The notes beneath the pieces were generated by a model. It was not told where the DNA came from and did no database searches. It saw only the letters and a list, made by a program, of their open reading frames with translations. This document shows positions 35,074 to 44,138 of a stretch of 64,000 nt of DNA, one piece after another. Position 1 is the stretch's first letter. Every line of letters starts with the position of its first letter. The stretch is from positions 1-64,000 of the forward strand of contig NZ_JAXIVS010000024.1 in the NCBI RefSeq assembly GCF_034259325.1, read 5' to 3'. The position numbers were made by a program, and so were the translations under genes. This DNA is from Hyalangium ruber (GTDB lineage Bacteria > Myxococcota > Myxococcia > Myxococcales > Myxococcaceae).

Positions 35074-36624
35074 ATGAGCGACGTCTTCGACAAGTGCAGC
35101 AACTGGAAGGACTTCCGCATCGCGAAGGCCACTGGCCTCTACCCCTACTTCCGCTCCATCGAGGCCTCGCACGGGGCCACCGAGGTGGAGATCGAAGGTC
35201 GTCGGGTCATCATGGTGGGCTCGAACAACTACCTGGGCCTGTCGGCCGACCCGCGCGTACGCGAGGCGGCCATCAAGGCGGTGGAGAAGTTCGGCACCAC
35301 GTGCTCCGGCTCGCGCCTGCTCAACGGCACCCTGGCGCTGCACGAGGAGCTCGAGACGAAGCTGGCCAAGTTCCTCAACCGCGAGTCCGCGCTCGTCATC
35401 TCCACCGGTTTCCAGACGAACCTGGCGCTCTCGTCCATTCTGGGCCGGCACGACATCGTCTTCACGGATCGGCAGAACCACGCCTCGCTGGTGGACGGCA
35501 TCCGGCTGGGCTTCGCCACCGAGCGCAAGTTCCGCCACAACGACGTTGACCACCTGGAGCAGCTGCTGGCGGCGGCCGAGCCCGACGCGGGCAAGATCAT
35601 CGTCACCGACGGCGTCTTCTCGATGGAGGGCGACCTGTGCAACCTGCCCCGCATCGTCGAGCTGGCCAAGAAGTACAACGCGCGGGTAATGACGGATGAC
35701 GCCCACTCCATGGGCGTGCTGGGCGAGAAGGGCCGCGGCGTGCCCGAGTACTTCGGGCTGGAGGCGGAGACGGACCTGGTGATGGGCACGTTCTCCAAGA
35801 GCTTCGCGTCGCTGGGCGGTGTGCTGGCCGGGCCCTTCGAGGTCATCAACTACATCCGCCACAAGGCGCGCTCGGTCATCTTCTCGGCGTCCATGACGCC
35901 GGCGTCGATCGCCTCGGCGCTCAAGGCGCTGGAGATCATCGAGGCGGAGCCGGAGCGGCGCGCGCGCCTGCTGGACATCGCGGAGAAGATGCACAACGGC
36001 TTCCGCGCCATGGGCTTCGACACGGGCGTGTCGGTGACGCCGGTGGTGCCGGTGCATATCGGCGAGCAGGTGAAGTGCTTCCGCTTCTGGAAGGCGCTGC
36101 ACGAGGCGGGCGTGTTCGCCAACCCGGTGATTCCGCCGGCGGTGGAGGCGGGCCACGCGCTCATCCGCACCAGCTTCATGGCCACGCACACCGACGCGCA
36201 GCTGGACCGGGTGCTGGACACCTTCGAGAAGATCGGCCGGCGCATGGAGGTCATCCCCGAGACGCGGCCCACCTCGTACGAGAAGGTGCAGATCGCCCGG
36301 CCGGGCTCGGGCGTGCGCTCCAACAAGGCCTCGGACAAGTGGGCGGCGGCCAGCGCGGGCGAGCTCGCGGCCAAGGGCTTCACGCTGGATCAGCTCTCGC
36401 GCATGTCCTCTCGCGAGATGGCCGGCAAGCTCTTCGACGCGGTGGAGCACCTGACGTGGCGCGCCGCCAACCTGCAGCCGGCGGACCTGCGCAAGCTGGG
36501 CGGTGCCTCGCTGAAGCTGTGGGAGAAGCGCGGCGAGCTGGGTGGGAAGATCCTGGAGAAGGGCGCCCACTTCTTCATGCGCAACGGCCAGGACAGCAAC
36601 GGCTCCCAGGCCGAAAGGAACTAG
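35074..36624 (+). CDS. spt: serine palmitoyltransferase-like alpha-oxoamine synthase
   Basis: A 516-residue PLP enzyme that would condense serine with an acyl thioester to 3-ketosphinganine. The alpha-oxoamine synthase core (about 15-400) has NNYLGLS, CSGSRLLNGT, QNHASLVDG (His136), DDAHSMGVLGEKGRG (Asp209, His211) and GTFSKSFASLGG with the PLP-Lys at 242. A C-terminal extension of about 110 residues, predicted helical and charged, is not part of the usual 400-residue enzyme. GAAGGA precedes ATG 35074. It heads a three-gene operon with an acyltransferase and an NAD-dependent reductase, the set known for bacterial ceramide. KBL, BioF and HemA are less likely because of this context. Confidence 0.85.
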   Translation: MSDVFDKCSNWKDFRIAKATGLYPYFRSIEASHGATEVEIEGRRVIMVGSNNYLGLSADPRVREAAIKAVEKFGTTCSGSRLLNGTLALHEELETKLAKFLNRESALVISTGFQTNLALSSILGRHDIVFTDRQNHASLVDGIRLGFATERKFRHNDVDHLEQLLAAAEPDAGKIIVTDGVFSMEGDLCNLPRIVELAKKYNARVMTDDAHSMGVLGEKGRGVPEYFGLEAETDLVMGTFSKSFASLGGVLAGPFEVINYIRHKARSVIFSASMTPASIASALKALEIIEAEPERRARLLDIAEKMHNGFRAMGFDTGVSVTPVVPVHIGEQVKCFRFWKALHEAGVFANPVIPPAVEAGHALIRTSFMATHTDAQLDRVLDTFEKIGRRMEVIPETRPTSYEKVQIARPGSGVRSNKASDKWAAASAGELAAKGFTLDQLSRMSSREMAGKLFDAVEHLTWRAANLQPADLRKLGGASLKLWEKRGELGGKILEKGAHFFMRNGQDSNGSQAERN

Positions 36625-36630
36625 CCGCAC

Positions 36631-37809
36631 ATGGCCCTCCCCGCCGAGCCGTCTTCCACCCCTTCCCTGCCCCCACTCCCCTCGGATGTGGCGGTGGCGC
36701 CCGTTCGGAGCAGCGCGGACAAGACCGCGTTCGTCCGCATGGCCTACCCGATCTACCAGGGCGACCCGAACTGGGTGCCGCCGCTGGAGATGGCGCAAAA
36801 GGACTTCATCGATCCGCGCAAGAACCCCTTCTTCGAGTTCGGAGAGGTGGAGCTGTTCCTCGCGCGGAGGGGCGGTGAGGTGGTGGGGCGGATCGCGGCG
36901 GTGAAGGATCCGCACTTCAACCAGTTCCACGAGACGAACCACGGCTTCTTCGGCCTGTTCGAGTGCGTCAATGACGCGGGGGTGGCCCGTGCCCTGTTCG
37001 ATGCCGCGTCGCAGTGGTTGCGCGCCCGCGGCTTCGACTCGGTGATCGGGCCGATGAACTTCTCCACCAACCAGGAGTGCGGCCTGCTGGTGGACGGGTT
37101 CAACACGCCCCCGGCGATCATGACGACGTACAACCCGCCCTACTACGCCTCGCTCATCGAGGCGAACGGCTTCACCAAGGCCAAGGATCTGTGGGCCTTC
37201 GAGCTGTCCTCGTCGGCCCAGCCGCCGGAGAAGGTGGTCCGCATCGCCGAGAAGATCCGCCAGCGCGAGGGCATCACCGTGCGCTCGGTGGATCTGAAGA
37301 AGTTCGAGGAGGAAGTCGCCCTCATCAAGACGATCTACAACGCGGCCTGGGAGAAGAACTGGGGCTTCGTCCCCATGACGGACCGCGAGTTCGATCACCT
37401 GGCGCGGGAGATGAAGCAGATCGTCCGGCCGGAGCTGCTGCTCATCGCGGAGGTCAAGGGCGAGCCCGTGGCCTTCTCGATGACCATTCCGGACGCGAAC
37501 TCGGCCATCAAGGCCGCCAACGGGCGCCTGACGACCTTCGGGCTGCCCATCGGCCTGGTGAAGCTGGTGCTGGCTTCGAAGAAGATCCGCCGGCTGCGCC
37601 TCATCACCCTGGGCATCAAGGAGGGCTACCGCCGCCGCGGCCTGGACGCCATCCTGTACCTGGACACCCTGCGCACCGCGAAGCAGCTCGGCTACGAGGG
37701 CGGAGAGATCTCCTGGACGCTCGAGGACAACCACCTCGTGAACCGGGCCATCGAGTCCATGGGTGGCCAGCGCTCCAAGACCCACCGCATCTACCAGCGT
37801 CCGCTCTAA
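36631..37809 (+). CDS. GNAT-like N-acyltransferase, probable bacterial ceramide synthase
   Basis: A 392-residue protein with a proline-rich N-terminus and an acyltransferase fold. Markers are YPIYQGDPNWVPPL, GPMNFSTNQECGLLVDGF, MTTYNPPYY and a GNAT-type acetyl-CoA segment (LGIKEGYRRRGLDAIL). The family (YghO-like) includes the bacterial ceramide synthase described in Caulobacter, which acylates the long-chain base. It lies six bases after spt with an AAGGA site and is followed by the reductase gene. Operon context makes the ceramide role likely; the acyl donor and chain length are unknown. Confidence 0.8.
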   Translation: MALPAEPSSTPSLPPLPSDVAVAPVRSSADKTAFVRMAYPIYQGDPNWVPPLEMAQKDFIDPRKNPFFEFGEVELFLARRGGEVVGRIAAVKDPHFNQFHETNHGFFGLFECVNDAGVARALFDAASQWLRARGFDSVIGPMNFSTNQECGLLVDGFNTPPAIMTTYNPPYYASLIEANGFTKAKDLWAFELSSSAQPPEKVVRIAEKIRQREGITVRSVDLKKFEEEVALIKTIYNAAWEKNWGFVPMTDREFDHLAREMKQIVRPELLLIAEVKGEPVAFSMTIPDANSAIKAANGRLTTFGLPIGLVKLVLASKKIRRLRLITLGIKEGYRRRGLDAILYLDTLRTAKQLGYEGGEISWTLEDNHLVNRAIESMGGQRSKTHRIYQRPL

Positions 37810-37824
37810 TCAAGGAGAGTCACC

Positions 37825-38823
37825 GTGCATTTCCTCCTCACGGGCGGCACCGGCTTCATCGGTCAGCGCCTTGCCAGCCGCATCATCGAGCGCGGAGACA
37901 CGCTCACCGTGCTCGTGCGCAAGACGTCCAAGCGCGGGGCGCTGGAGAAGCTTGGCGCCCGTTTCGCCCCGGGCGATCTGCTCACCGGTGAGGGGCTCGC
38001 CGAGGCCGCGCGCGGCGTGGACTGCGTGCTGCACCTGGCCGGTGTCACCAAGTCCAAGGACTCGGAGGGCTACTTCCAGGGCAACGCCGAGGGCACCCGT
38101 CGGCTGGCGAAGGCCCTGGCGGAGCTGCCCACCCCGCCCCGGCTCGTCTACTGCTCCTCCCTGGCGGCCGCGGGCCCCTCCGTTCCGGGACGTCCCCGGC
38201 GCGAGGAGGAGATCCCCGCCCCCGTCTCGCTCTACGGCCGCAGCAAGCTGGGCGGAGAGCAGGCGCTGCGGGAGTTCGCCGACCGCGTGCCCAGCCTCAT
38301 CCTGCGCCCGCCCATCGTCTACGGGCCGGGGGATCAGGAGTTCCTCCCCTCCCTGCTGCCCATGGCGCGGCTGGGGCTGGTGCTCAAGAGCGGCTTCGGC
38401 CCCAAGCACTACTCGCTCATCCATGTGGACGATCTGTGTACCGCGCTGCTCGCGGCGGCCGAGCGGGGCCAGACGCTGAGCAAGCAGGACCCCTCCGCCG
38501 GTGTGTACACGGTGTCCGACGGCACCGAGTACGCCTGGGAGGACTTCTGCGTGACGCTGTCGCAGGCCCTGGGACGCTCTCCGCCCGCGGTGGTGCCGGT
38601 GCCCGAGACTGTCAGCTATGTCGTGGGTTTGGGCTCGGAGCTGGCCGCGCGCGTGCGTGGCACGGTTCCGATGCTCAGCCGGGACAAGGTCCGCGAGATG
38701 CGGTGCCCGGCGTGGACCTGCTCGACGGATAGGGCAGCGCGGGAGCTGGGCTTCACGCCCGCGATCCCGCTCGCCCAGGGACTGGTCAGCGCCCTCTCGG
38801 ACTACCCCGAGCTGCGACGCTGA
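37825..38823 (+). CDS. NAD(P)-dependent epimerase/dehydratase, probable ceramide reductase (CerR-like)
   Basis: A 332-residue extended short-chain dehydrogenase. The nucleotide motif TGGTGFIGQRLA is at the N-terminus. The catalytic pair is in SLYGRSKLGGE (YxxxK), with the Ser in YCSSLAAAG. RPPIVYGPGD and HVDDL follow. The start is GTG 37825 with AAGGAGAG upstream. Its place after spt and the acyltransferase matches the third enzyme of the bacterial sphingolipid pathway, which reduces the 3-keto group. A sugar epimerase role is possible on sequence alone but less likely here. It is the last gene of the operon and converges on mlaC. Confidence 0.82.
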   Translation: MHFLLTGGTGFIGQRLASRIIERGDTLTVLVRKTSKRGALEKLGARFAPGDLLTGEGLAEAARGVDCVLHLAGVTKSKDSEGYFQGNAEGTRRLAKALAELPTPPRLVYCSSLAAAGPSVPGRPRREEEIPAPVSLYGRSKLGGEQALREFADRVPSLILRPPIVYGPGDQEFLPSLLPMARLGLVLKSGFGPKHYSLIHVDDLCTALLAAAERGQTLSKQDPSAGVYTVSDGTEYAWEDFCVTLSQALGRSPPAVVPVPETVSYVVGLGSELAARVRGTVPMLSRDKVREMRCPAWTCSTDRAARELGFTPAIPLAQGLVSALSDYPELRR

Positions 38824-38836
38824 CCCCGGCCCGCTG

Positions 38837-39409
38837 CTACTTGGTGGTGGCGGACGACTTCTCCAGCTGCGCCCGCTTGCTCTTCAAGGTGGAGAGCAAG
38901 CCATCGAAGCCCTTGTCGGCTAGCAGCTTGCGGAACTGGCCCCGGTACGTCTCCACCAGGGACACCTCGTCGGTGACGACGTCGTAGATGCGCCAGTTGC
39001 CCTTCCCCGTTTTGTAGAGCTTGTAGTCAACGGGGATCTGGTCCTTCTTCACCGCGAGGGTGGTGTTGACGGTGGCTTCGGCGCCCTCGACGGTCTCCTT
39101 GCCGTACTTCACATCGGCATTGGCCTGGCCGATGGCCTTCTGCGCGTAGGAGGCCCGGAGCAGGCCCTTCATGGTGTCGGCGAAGTCCTTCTGCTCCGCG
39201 GGAGTGCGCTTGTCCCACTCCTTCCCGAGGGCGCGCTTGGCGAGCTCCTCGAAGTCGACGAACTTCTCAACAACAGTAGCGAGTTGTTCAACGGTGGCGC
39301 CCGGCGCCGAGGCCGCCTTCTGAACATCCGTGTTGCCGGACTTGACGACGTCCAACGGTCCCGGCGTGGCAGCGGCGAGCAGCGTGGCGGTAAGCAGGGT
39401 TGCGAGCAT
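38837..39409 (-). CDS. mlaC: MlaC-type phospholipid-binding protein
   Basis: A 190-residue periplasmic protein with a short signal peptide (1-15, ending LAAA). The MlaC/Ttg2D core runs from TVEQLATVVEKFVDFEELAK through WDKRTPAEQKDFADTMKGLL to the beta-sheet DYKLYKTGKGNWRIYDV and VSLVETYRGQF. MlaC shuttles lipids between outer-membrane and MlaFEDB-type inner-membrane complexes. The mlaE-F-D genes are 19 kb away at 57.6-60.8 kb, so the system is split. Here mlaC follows a TolC-family gene in the same direction after 63 bases. The C-terminus is basic. Confidence 0.9.
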   Translation of the reverse strand: MLATLLTATLLAAATPGPLDVVKSGNTDVQKAASAPGATVEQLATVVEKFVDFEELAKRALGKEWDKRTPAEQKDFADTMKGLLRASYAQKAIGQANADVKYGKETVEGAEATVNTTLAVKKDQIPVDYKLYKTGKGNWRIYDVVTDEVSLVETYRGQFRKLLADKGFDGLLSTLKSKRAQLEKSSATTK

Positions 39410-39472
39410 CGTGTGCGAGTCTCCGGATGAGTGTCGTGTCGCTTGAGTCGACAGGCCAAGGTGGCCCGTTAT

Positions 39473-41071
39473 TCAACGGCTTGCAGGAGGCGTGCCGGTG
39501 ACGCGGTCCAGGGCCGCTATTCCCACACGCACGTCATGCCAGCTCTTCGCCTTGTCGCCCGAGGCCTGGGCGAACGCGGTGAAGGAGTCCACCAGTTCGC
39601 GAGTGTCGCCAGTGCCCAGATCGAAGGCGGCATAGGCGGCGGTGGACCAGCGCTTGGCGTTCTTCTCCGCCTCGGTGAGGGCCCGGGCGCGCTCGATGGC
39701 GGTCATGAGGTCGCCGTGCGTCTTCGTCACCTCCAGGCGGATGGCGGCCTGGAGCAGCCGCTGCTGGGCCTTGAGCTTGTCGAGCTCGGCGCGGGCCTGA
39801 TCGGCCTGCGCGTTCTTGATCGGGATGTCGAACGTCCCGCGCGCGGCGAAGCCGACGCCCGCGCTGGCCTCGTTATAAGGATCGAAGGCAAACGGGGAGC
39901 GCTGAGGCGTGGCGTTGGTGGTGTGGATGAACCTCGCGAAGCCCACGAGCCCCAGGTCCGGGTAGTAGGCGCGCTCGCGGATGATGACCTCCTGTTCGCG
40001 TGCGGCAATGCCGGCCTGGATGGCGCCCAGTTCGGGCCGGTACTGCTCGGCCAGCGCCAGCGCCTTCTCCAGCGAAGGAGGAGTGAACTCCCCCTCCTCC
40101 AGCGGCAGGTCCACCTCGGCGATCTCCAGCGGCTCCTCGGGCTTGGCGCCCGACAGCATCCGGATGGCCGCCAGCGCCAACGCTTGCCCCTGCCGGGCCT
40201 CGCTGCGGCGTGCCGCCACCACCTGCCGGAAGAAGTTCACCTTGTATGTGTCCACCTTGGACACCTGCTCGGACTCCTCCTCGAGCAGATCGTTGATGCG
40301 CTTGCCCGCGTTCTCCAACTGCTTCTCCACATCGCCCAGTTGGACGAGGCCGGCGTGCGCCAGTTGATACCCGTAGAAGGCCTGCGCGGCCTGGAAGCCC
40401 GCTTCGTCCTTGGCGCGCTCCCTCAGCGCCGCGCCGATGAGAGGCCCTTGGTCTCCCGCCTTCTCCAGCGCCGTGAGCTTGCCGAAGGTGTAGAGCGGCA
40501 GCAGCGCATTGGCCTCCGCGCGGAACGTCACCCCCAGCTCACCGAAGTTCCAGTCTCCCTCCAGCGAGGCCTCCGTGGTGGGAGGCCCTCCGAGCCCGTC
40601 ATTGCGCGCCTCGGGGATGGGGCCTCCGAAGCCCACCACCGTCTCGAACTTGGGGAACCACGCCCAGTGGGCCTGGCGCTGGAGCGCCTGGAGTCGGCGC
40701 AGCTCGGCCTCCGACTCTTCCACCCGGGCGTCCGTGCGGCGCGCCCGCTCCACCAGTTGCTCGAGCGTGAGGGGCTCCTCTTTCGAGGCGGCTGGGCCCT
40801 TCGTGCTCGGGACGCCCGTAGGCTGCTGGGTAGCCTGCTGGCCCGCTTCTCCCTGGGCATCCGGCGTCACGCCCCTCGTTGGCGCGTCTGTCCCCGGAGT
40901 CGCTGGAGCGGGTGTCGGCTGTGCCGCCCCAGGGCTCGAAGCTCCGGGCACGGGAGCCGGCGCGGCGGGCGCCACTCCTGGCGCGCTCTGCCCCATCGCC
41001 CTTCCTGCAGCCAGCGCCAGCCCCACTCCCACGACTTGTCCCAGCAGTGTCCGTTTCACCGATGGCCTCAT
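39473..41071 (-). CDS. TolC-family outer-membrane efflux protein
   Basis: A 532-residue exported protein. The ATG at 41071 gives a clean signal peptide (MRPSVKRTLLGQVVGVG, ending AMG); ATG 41137 is an upstream alternative. A Pro/Ala-rich linker of about 80 residues precedes the two-fold TolC repeat of long helices and short strands (from TLEQLVERARRTDARVEESE onward, the second half near residue 330). TolC proteins form trimeric channels across the outer membrane. No MFP or pump gene is adjacent; the downstream neighbour is mlaC, which suggests a lipid-related rather than drug-efflux role. Confidence 0.85.
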   Translation of the reverse strand: MRPSVKRTLLGQVVGVGLALAAGRAMGQSAPGVAPAAPAPVPGASSPGAAQPTPAPATPGTDAPTRGVTPDAQGEAGQQATQQPTGVPSTKGPAASKEEPLTLEQLVERARRTDARVEESEAELRRLQALQRQAHWAWFPKFETVVGFGGPIPEARNDGLGGPPTTEASLEGDWNFGELGVTFRAEANALLPLYTFGKLTALEKAGDQGPLIGAALRERAKDEAGFQAAQAFYGYQLAHAGLVQLGDVEKQLENAGKRINDLLEEESEQVSKVDTYKVNFFRQVVAARRSEARQGQALALAAIRMLSGAKPEEPLEIAEVDLPLEEGEFTPPSLEKALALAEQYRPELGAIQAGIAAREQEVIIRERAYYPDLGLVGFARFIHTTNATPQRSPFAFDPYNEASAGVGFAARGTFDIPIKNAQADQARAELDKLKAQQRLLQAAIRLEVTKTHGDLMTAIERARALTEAEKNAKRWSTAAYAAFDLGTGDTRELVDSFTAFAQASGDKAKSWHDVRVGIAALDRVTGTPPASR

Positions 41072-41296
41072 TCGCGGCCCCCTCAGCTCGAACGGACCGC
41101 GGCGGCGCAGCATCCATCTTCGCGGGGGCTCCGTCATCGCTTCTTTGCGCTTCTGACTTCCGCCCCCCGCTCCCGTACGGGTGCTGACACTTTTTCGCGG
41201 GAACTCCTTGGCGCGCTGCTACGCCAGAAGCACAATCCGCGCCGTTTTCGACTGGCCCGGCCGGGGAGGCCGGGTCCCTGAAACCCGAGGAGCCTC

Positions 41297-42220
41297 ATGG
41301 CGTATACCGATCGCGTAAAGCAGATCCTCTCGTGGTACCCCTCCGACAGCCCGGGCACGCTCACCAACCTGGCCCGCCTGCTCAACACCGGCACCCTGGC
41401 CGGCACCGGCAAGCTGGTCATCCTCCCGGTGGACCAGGGCTTCGAGCACGGCCCGGCCCGCTCCTTCGGGCCCAACCCGGCCGGGTACGATCCCGACTAC
41501 CACGCCCAGCTCGCCATCGACTCGGGCTGCAACGCCTACGCGGCGCCGCTCGGCTTCCTGGAGGCCGTCGCCGGCAAGCTCGCGGGTGAGATTCCCCTCA
41601 TCCTCAAGGTGAACAACTCGGACACGCTGGCCAAGGTGCCCAACCCCATGTCCGCGGTGACGTCCTCCGTGAAGGACGCGGTGCGGCTGGGCTGCGTGGC
41701 CGTGGGTTACACCATCTACCCGGGCTCGGGCGCTCGCAACGAGCAGTACCAGGATCTGCGCGACATCATTGCCGAGGCCAAGTCCTACGGCCTGCCCACC
41801 GTCCTCTGGGCCTACCCCCGCGGCGCCCTGTCCAAGGAGGGTGAGACGGGCATCGACGTGATTGCCTACGCGGCGCAGATCAGCGCCCAGCTCGGCGCCC
41901 ACATCATCAAGGTGAAGCCGCCGCAGGACTTCCTCGAGCAGCCCGAGGCCAAGAAGGCCTTCGAGAAGGCCGGCATCGCCACCAAGACGATGGCCGACCG
42001 CGTGCGCGAGGTGGTGCGCTCGGCGTTCAACGGCAAGCGCATCGTCATCTTCTCGGGCGGCGAGTCCAAGACCACCGAGGACCTGCTGGCGGAGATCAAG
42101 CAGATCCACCAGGGTGGCGGCTTCGGCTCCATCATGGGCCGCAACGCCTTCCAGCGTCCGCGCGACGAGTCCATCAAGCTGCTCAAGGACGTGATGAACG
42201 TCTTCGCCGGTAAGGCGTAG
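41297..42220 (+). CDS. fbaB: class I fructose-bisphosphate aldolase, DhnA/FbaB type
   Basis: A 307-residue TIM-barrel aldolase. Markers are ILPVDQGFEHGPARSF, AAPLGFLEAVAG, LKVNNSDTL, the Schiff-base region AHIIKVKPPQ and IVIFSGGESK for phosphate binding. The DhnA-type class I enzyme is metal-independent and acts in glycolysis or gluconeogenesis. The gene stands alone with its own upstream gap and converges with an MFS gene. Both stop codons lie inside one stem-loop. Confidence 0.92.
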   Translation: MAYTDRVKQILSWYPSDSPGTLTNLARLLNTGTLAGTGKLVILPVDQGFEHGPARSFGPNPAGYDPDYHAQLAIDSGCNAYAAPLGFLEAVAGKLAGEIPLILKVNNSDTLAKVPNPMSAVTSSVKDAVRLGCVAVGYTIYPGSGARNEQYQDLRDIIAEAKSYGLPTVLWAYPRGALSKEGETGIDVIAYAAQISAQLGAHIIKVKPPQDFLEQPEAKKAFEKAGIATKTMADRVREVVRSAFNGKRIVIFSGGESKTTEDLLAEIKQIHQGGGFGSIMGRNAFQRPRDESIKLLKDVMNVFAGKA

Positions 42221-42234
42221 GCCCTAGGCCTTAC
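42210..42234. terminator. stem-loop spanning two convergent stop codons
   Basis: GTAAGGC and GCCTTAC pair, and inside them TAG pairs with CTA around GCC, giving a nearly continuous stem with one G-G mismatch. The aldolase TAG and the MFS stop (TTA on this strand) are both within it. It can act on both transcripts. Confidence 0.5.
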
Positions 42235-43499
42235 ATCGTTGGAGCGGGAGGCGGAATGACCTCGGCCTCCTGCTCCACCGGGCGAGTCACCCGCCAGGCT
42301 TGGAGCGCCGCGCAAGCGAGCAGCACGGCCGCGAGCAGGAAGGGCGCGCCGGGCAGGTGCCAGCCCGTGTCCGGGTTGATGGACCAGGCGAACGTCTGCG
42401 TGAAGAGGATCGGCCCGATCAGCGAGGAGATCCCCATGAGGCTGCTGTTCGCGCCCTGCAGCTGGCCCTGCTCCGAGGCTCCCACCCGACGCGTCATCAA
42501 CCCCTGCGCCGCGGGTCCAGCCAGGCCCCAAAGCGCCATCACGGGGATCGCCATCCAGAAGCCCACGCCGGTCGTGGCCAGCCCGTAGAGGGCGAATCCC
42601 ACCACGCCGAACCCCAGCCCCAGCAGGAGCGTGCGACGCTCCCCGAGTCGCGCGACGATGGGCCGCACCAGGCCCGCCTGCACCACGGTGGAGGCGATGC
42701 CCGAGCCCGCCAAGGTGAGGCCCACGGTGCGCTCGTCCCAGCCGTAGCGGTAGCCGACGTAGAGCACGTACACGCTGATCAGCACCCCGTGCGACAGGTG
42801 GCTCAGGAAGGTGACCGTCGCCAGCCCGAACAGATCGCGGTTGGAGCGCAGCAGCTTCAGCGAGCCCAGCGGGTTGGCCCTCCGCCACGAGAAGGCCGCG
42901 CGGCGCTCGCGCGGCAGCGACTCTGGCAGTACGAACAGGCCATACATTCCGTTGAGGAGGCTCAGCCCCGCCGCGATCCAGAACGGCAGGCGCGGATCCG
43001 TGGCGCCGAGCATGCCTCCCAGCGCGGGCCCCAGCACGAAGCCGAGCCCGAAGGCCGCGCCCAGCATGCCGAAGGAGGCCGCGCGCTTCTCTGGCGGCGT
43101 CACGTCGGCGATGTAGGCGCCCGCCGTGCTGATGCTCGCCGCGGTGATGCCCGAGAGGATGCGCCCCACGAACAGCCAGGCCAGCGACGGCGCCAGCGCC
43201 ATCAGCACGTAGTCGAGCCCCAACCCGAAGTTCGACACGAGGATGACCGGCCGCCGGCCGAAGCGATCCGAGAGCGCGCCCAGCACCGGCGAAGCCCCGA
43301 ACTGCATCAGCGCCCACACCGTGCCGAACAGGCCGTAGATCTCCGCCGACCGTACGGTGTCCCCGTTCAGGAAGGAGACGACCAGCTTCGGAAGGATGGG
43401 GACGATCATCCCCACCGCCAGCATGTCGAGCGCGACGGTGATGAAGATGAACGCCAGCGCTGCCTGGCGCACGGGGGCGGGCGACGTCGAGTCAGTCAT
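42231..43499 (-). CDS. MFS transporter, TetA-like (TCR/Tet group)
   Basis: A 422-residue, 12-helix drug:H+ antiporter-type protein. Motif [15 protein letters not shown] is between helices 2 and 3, and motif C-like GPALGGMLG is in helix 5. Asp in helix 1 ([11 protein letters not shown]) is as in Tet exporters. ATG 43499 begins just after the tRNA-Ala terminator; no strong ribosome-binding site is visible. It may export tetracycline-like or other small hydrophobic compounds; the substrate is unknown. No TetR-type gene lies next to it. Confidence 0.85.
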   Translation of the reverse strand: MTDSTSPAPVRQAALAFIFITVALDMLAVGMIVPILPKLVVSFLNGDTVRSAEIYGLFGTVWALMQFGASPVLGALSDRFGRRPVILVSNFGLGLDYVLMALAPSLAWLFVGRILSGITAASISTAGAYIADVTPPEKRAASFGMLGAAFGLGFVLGPALGGMLGATDPRLPFWIAAGLSLLNGMYGLFVLPESLPRERRAAFSWRRANPLGSLKLLRSNRDLFGLATVTFLSHLSHGVLISVYVLYVGYRYGWDERTVGLTLAGSGIASTVVQAGLVRPIVARLGERRTLLLGLGFGVVGFALYGLATTGVGFWMAIPVMALWGLAGPAAQGLMTRRVGASEQGQLQGANSSLMGISSLIGPILFTQTFAWSINPDTGWHLPGAPFLLAAVLLACAALQAWRVTRPVEQEAEVIPPPAPTM

Positions 43500-43507
43500 G
43501 GGGCGGG

Positions 43508-43543
43508 AAAACAAAAAGCCCGCCAGGCGAACCTGGCGGGCTT
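43508..43543 (-). terminator. Rho-independent terminator of tRNA-Ala
   Basis: On the minus strand AAGCCCGCCAGG and CCTGGCGGGCTT form a perfect 12-bp stem with a TTCG tetraloop, followed by TTTTTGTTTT. It begins five bases after the tRNA end and stops nine bases before the MFS start codon. Confidence 0.92.
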
Positions 43544-43548
43544 GATTG

Positions 43549-43621
<73 letters not shown>

Positions 43622-43677
43622 GAAACTCTGTGGCGCCTCCGCTCTGGGGAGCGGGTGCCGTTGAAGCGGGCGGACTT

Positions 43678-44082
43678 CTACTTCTTTTTCGGCTTGGGCG
43701 CTAGAGAAGTTTGCGCCTTCCCGTCGTTTTTTCCCTTCAACCGCGCCGCCACCTCCACTCCTTCCTGGAGGATGTCGGAGATCTCGTGCGCGTGCGCCGC
43801 CGCCCGCTGCTCGGCTGCTTCCACCGCCTTCACCGCCTGTGCGAGCGAGGAGGGAAGCTCCAGCTTGCCCTTCTGCACCTGCCGCCAGACCGCCTCGCCC
43901 AGCTCCCGAAGCGCCTTCTCCTTCTCCATCTGCAGGTAGTTGCCCTGCGAGTTCAACCGGGCCAGCTCCGCCGTGTGCGTCACGGCCTCGCGCAGCTGCG
44001 CCAGCTGCGCCTGCGCCGCCTGGAACGCCTGCTGGATCTGCTTCATCACGTCGGTCTGGGACTGCTGCTTTCCATCTGCCAA
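43678..44082 (-). CDS. phasin-like coiled-coil protein
   Basis: A 134-residue, almost wholly helical protein with Gln/Ala/Glu-rich heptads (MKQIQQAFQAAQAQLAQLRE and later AVKAVEAAEQRAAAHAHE) and a Lys/Pro-rich end (PKPKKK). The composition resembles polyhydroxyalkanoate granule-associated phasins, but no phasin motif is certain and no PHA genes are near. It lies between the rRNA methyltransferase gene and tRNA-Ala, all in one direction. It is best treated as hypothetical. Confidence 0.65.
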   Translation of the reverse strand: MADGKQQSQTDVMKQIQQAFQAAQAQLAQLREAVTHTAELARLNSQGNYLQMEKEKALRELGEAVWRQVQKGKLELPSSLAQAVKAVEAAEQRAAAHAHEISDILQEGVEVAARLKGKNDGKAQTSLAPKPKKK

Positions 44083-44138
44083 GACGGGCTACCCCCGGAA
44101 GAGCGGACAAGTTCCGTAGCGTGGCGCGTTGGGCACTG

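Noticed and set aside
34942-37785. 947-codon minus-strand open frame opposite the ceramide operon.
   Set aside because: Antisense shadow of three well-supported genes on the plus strand; composition is typical of such shadows.
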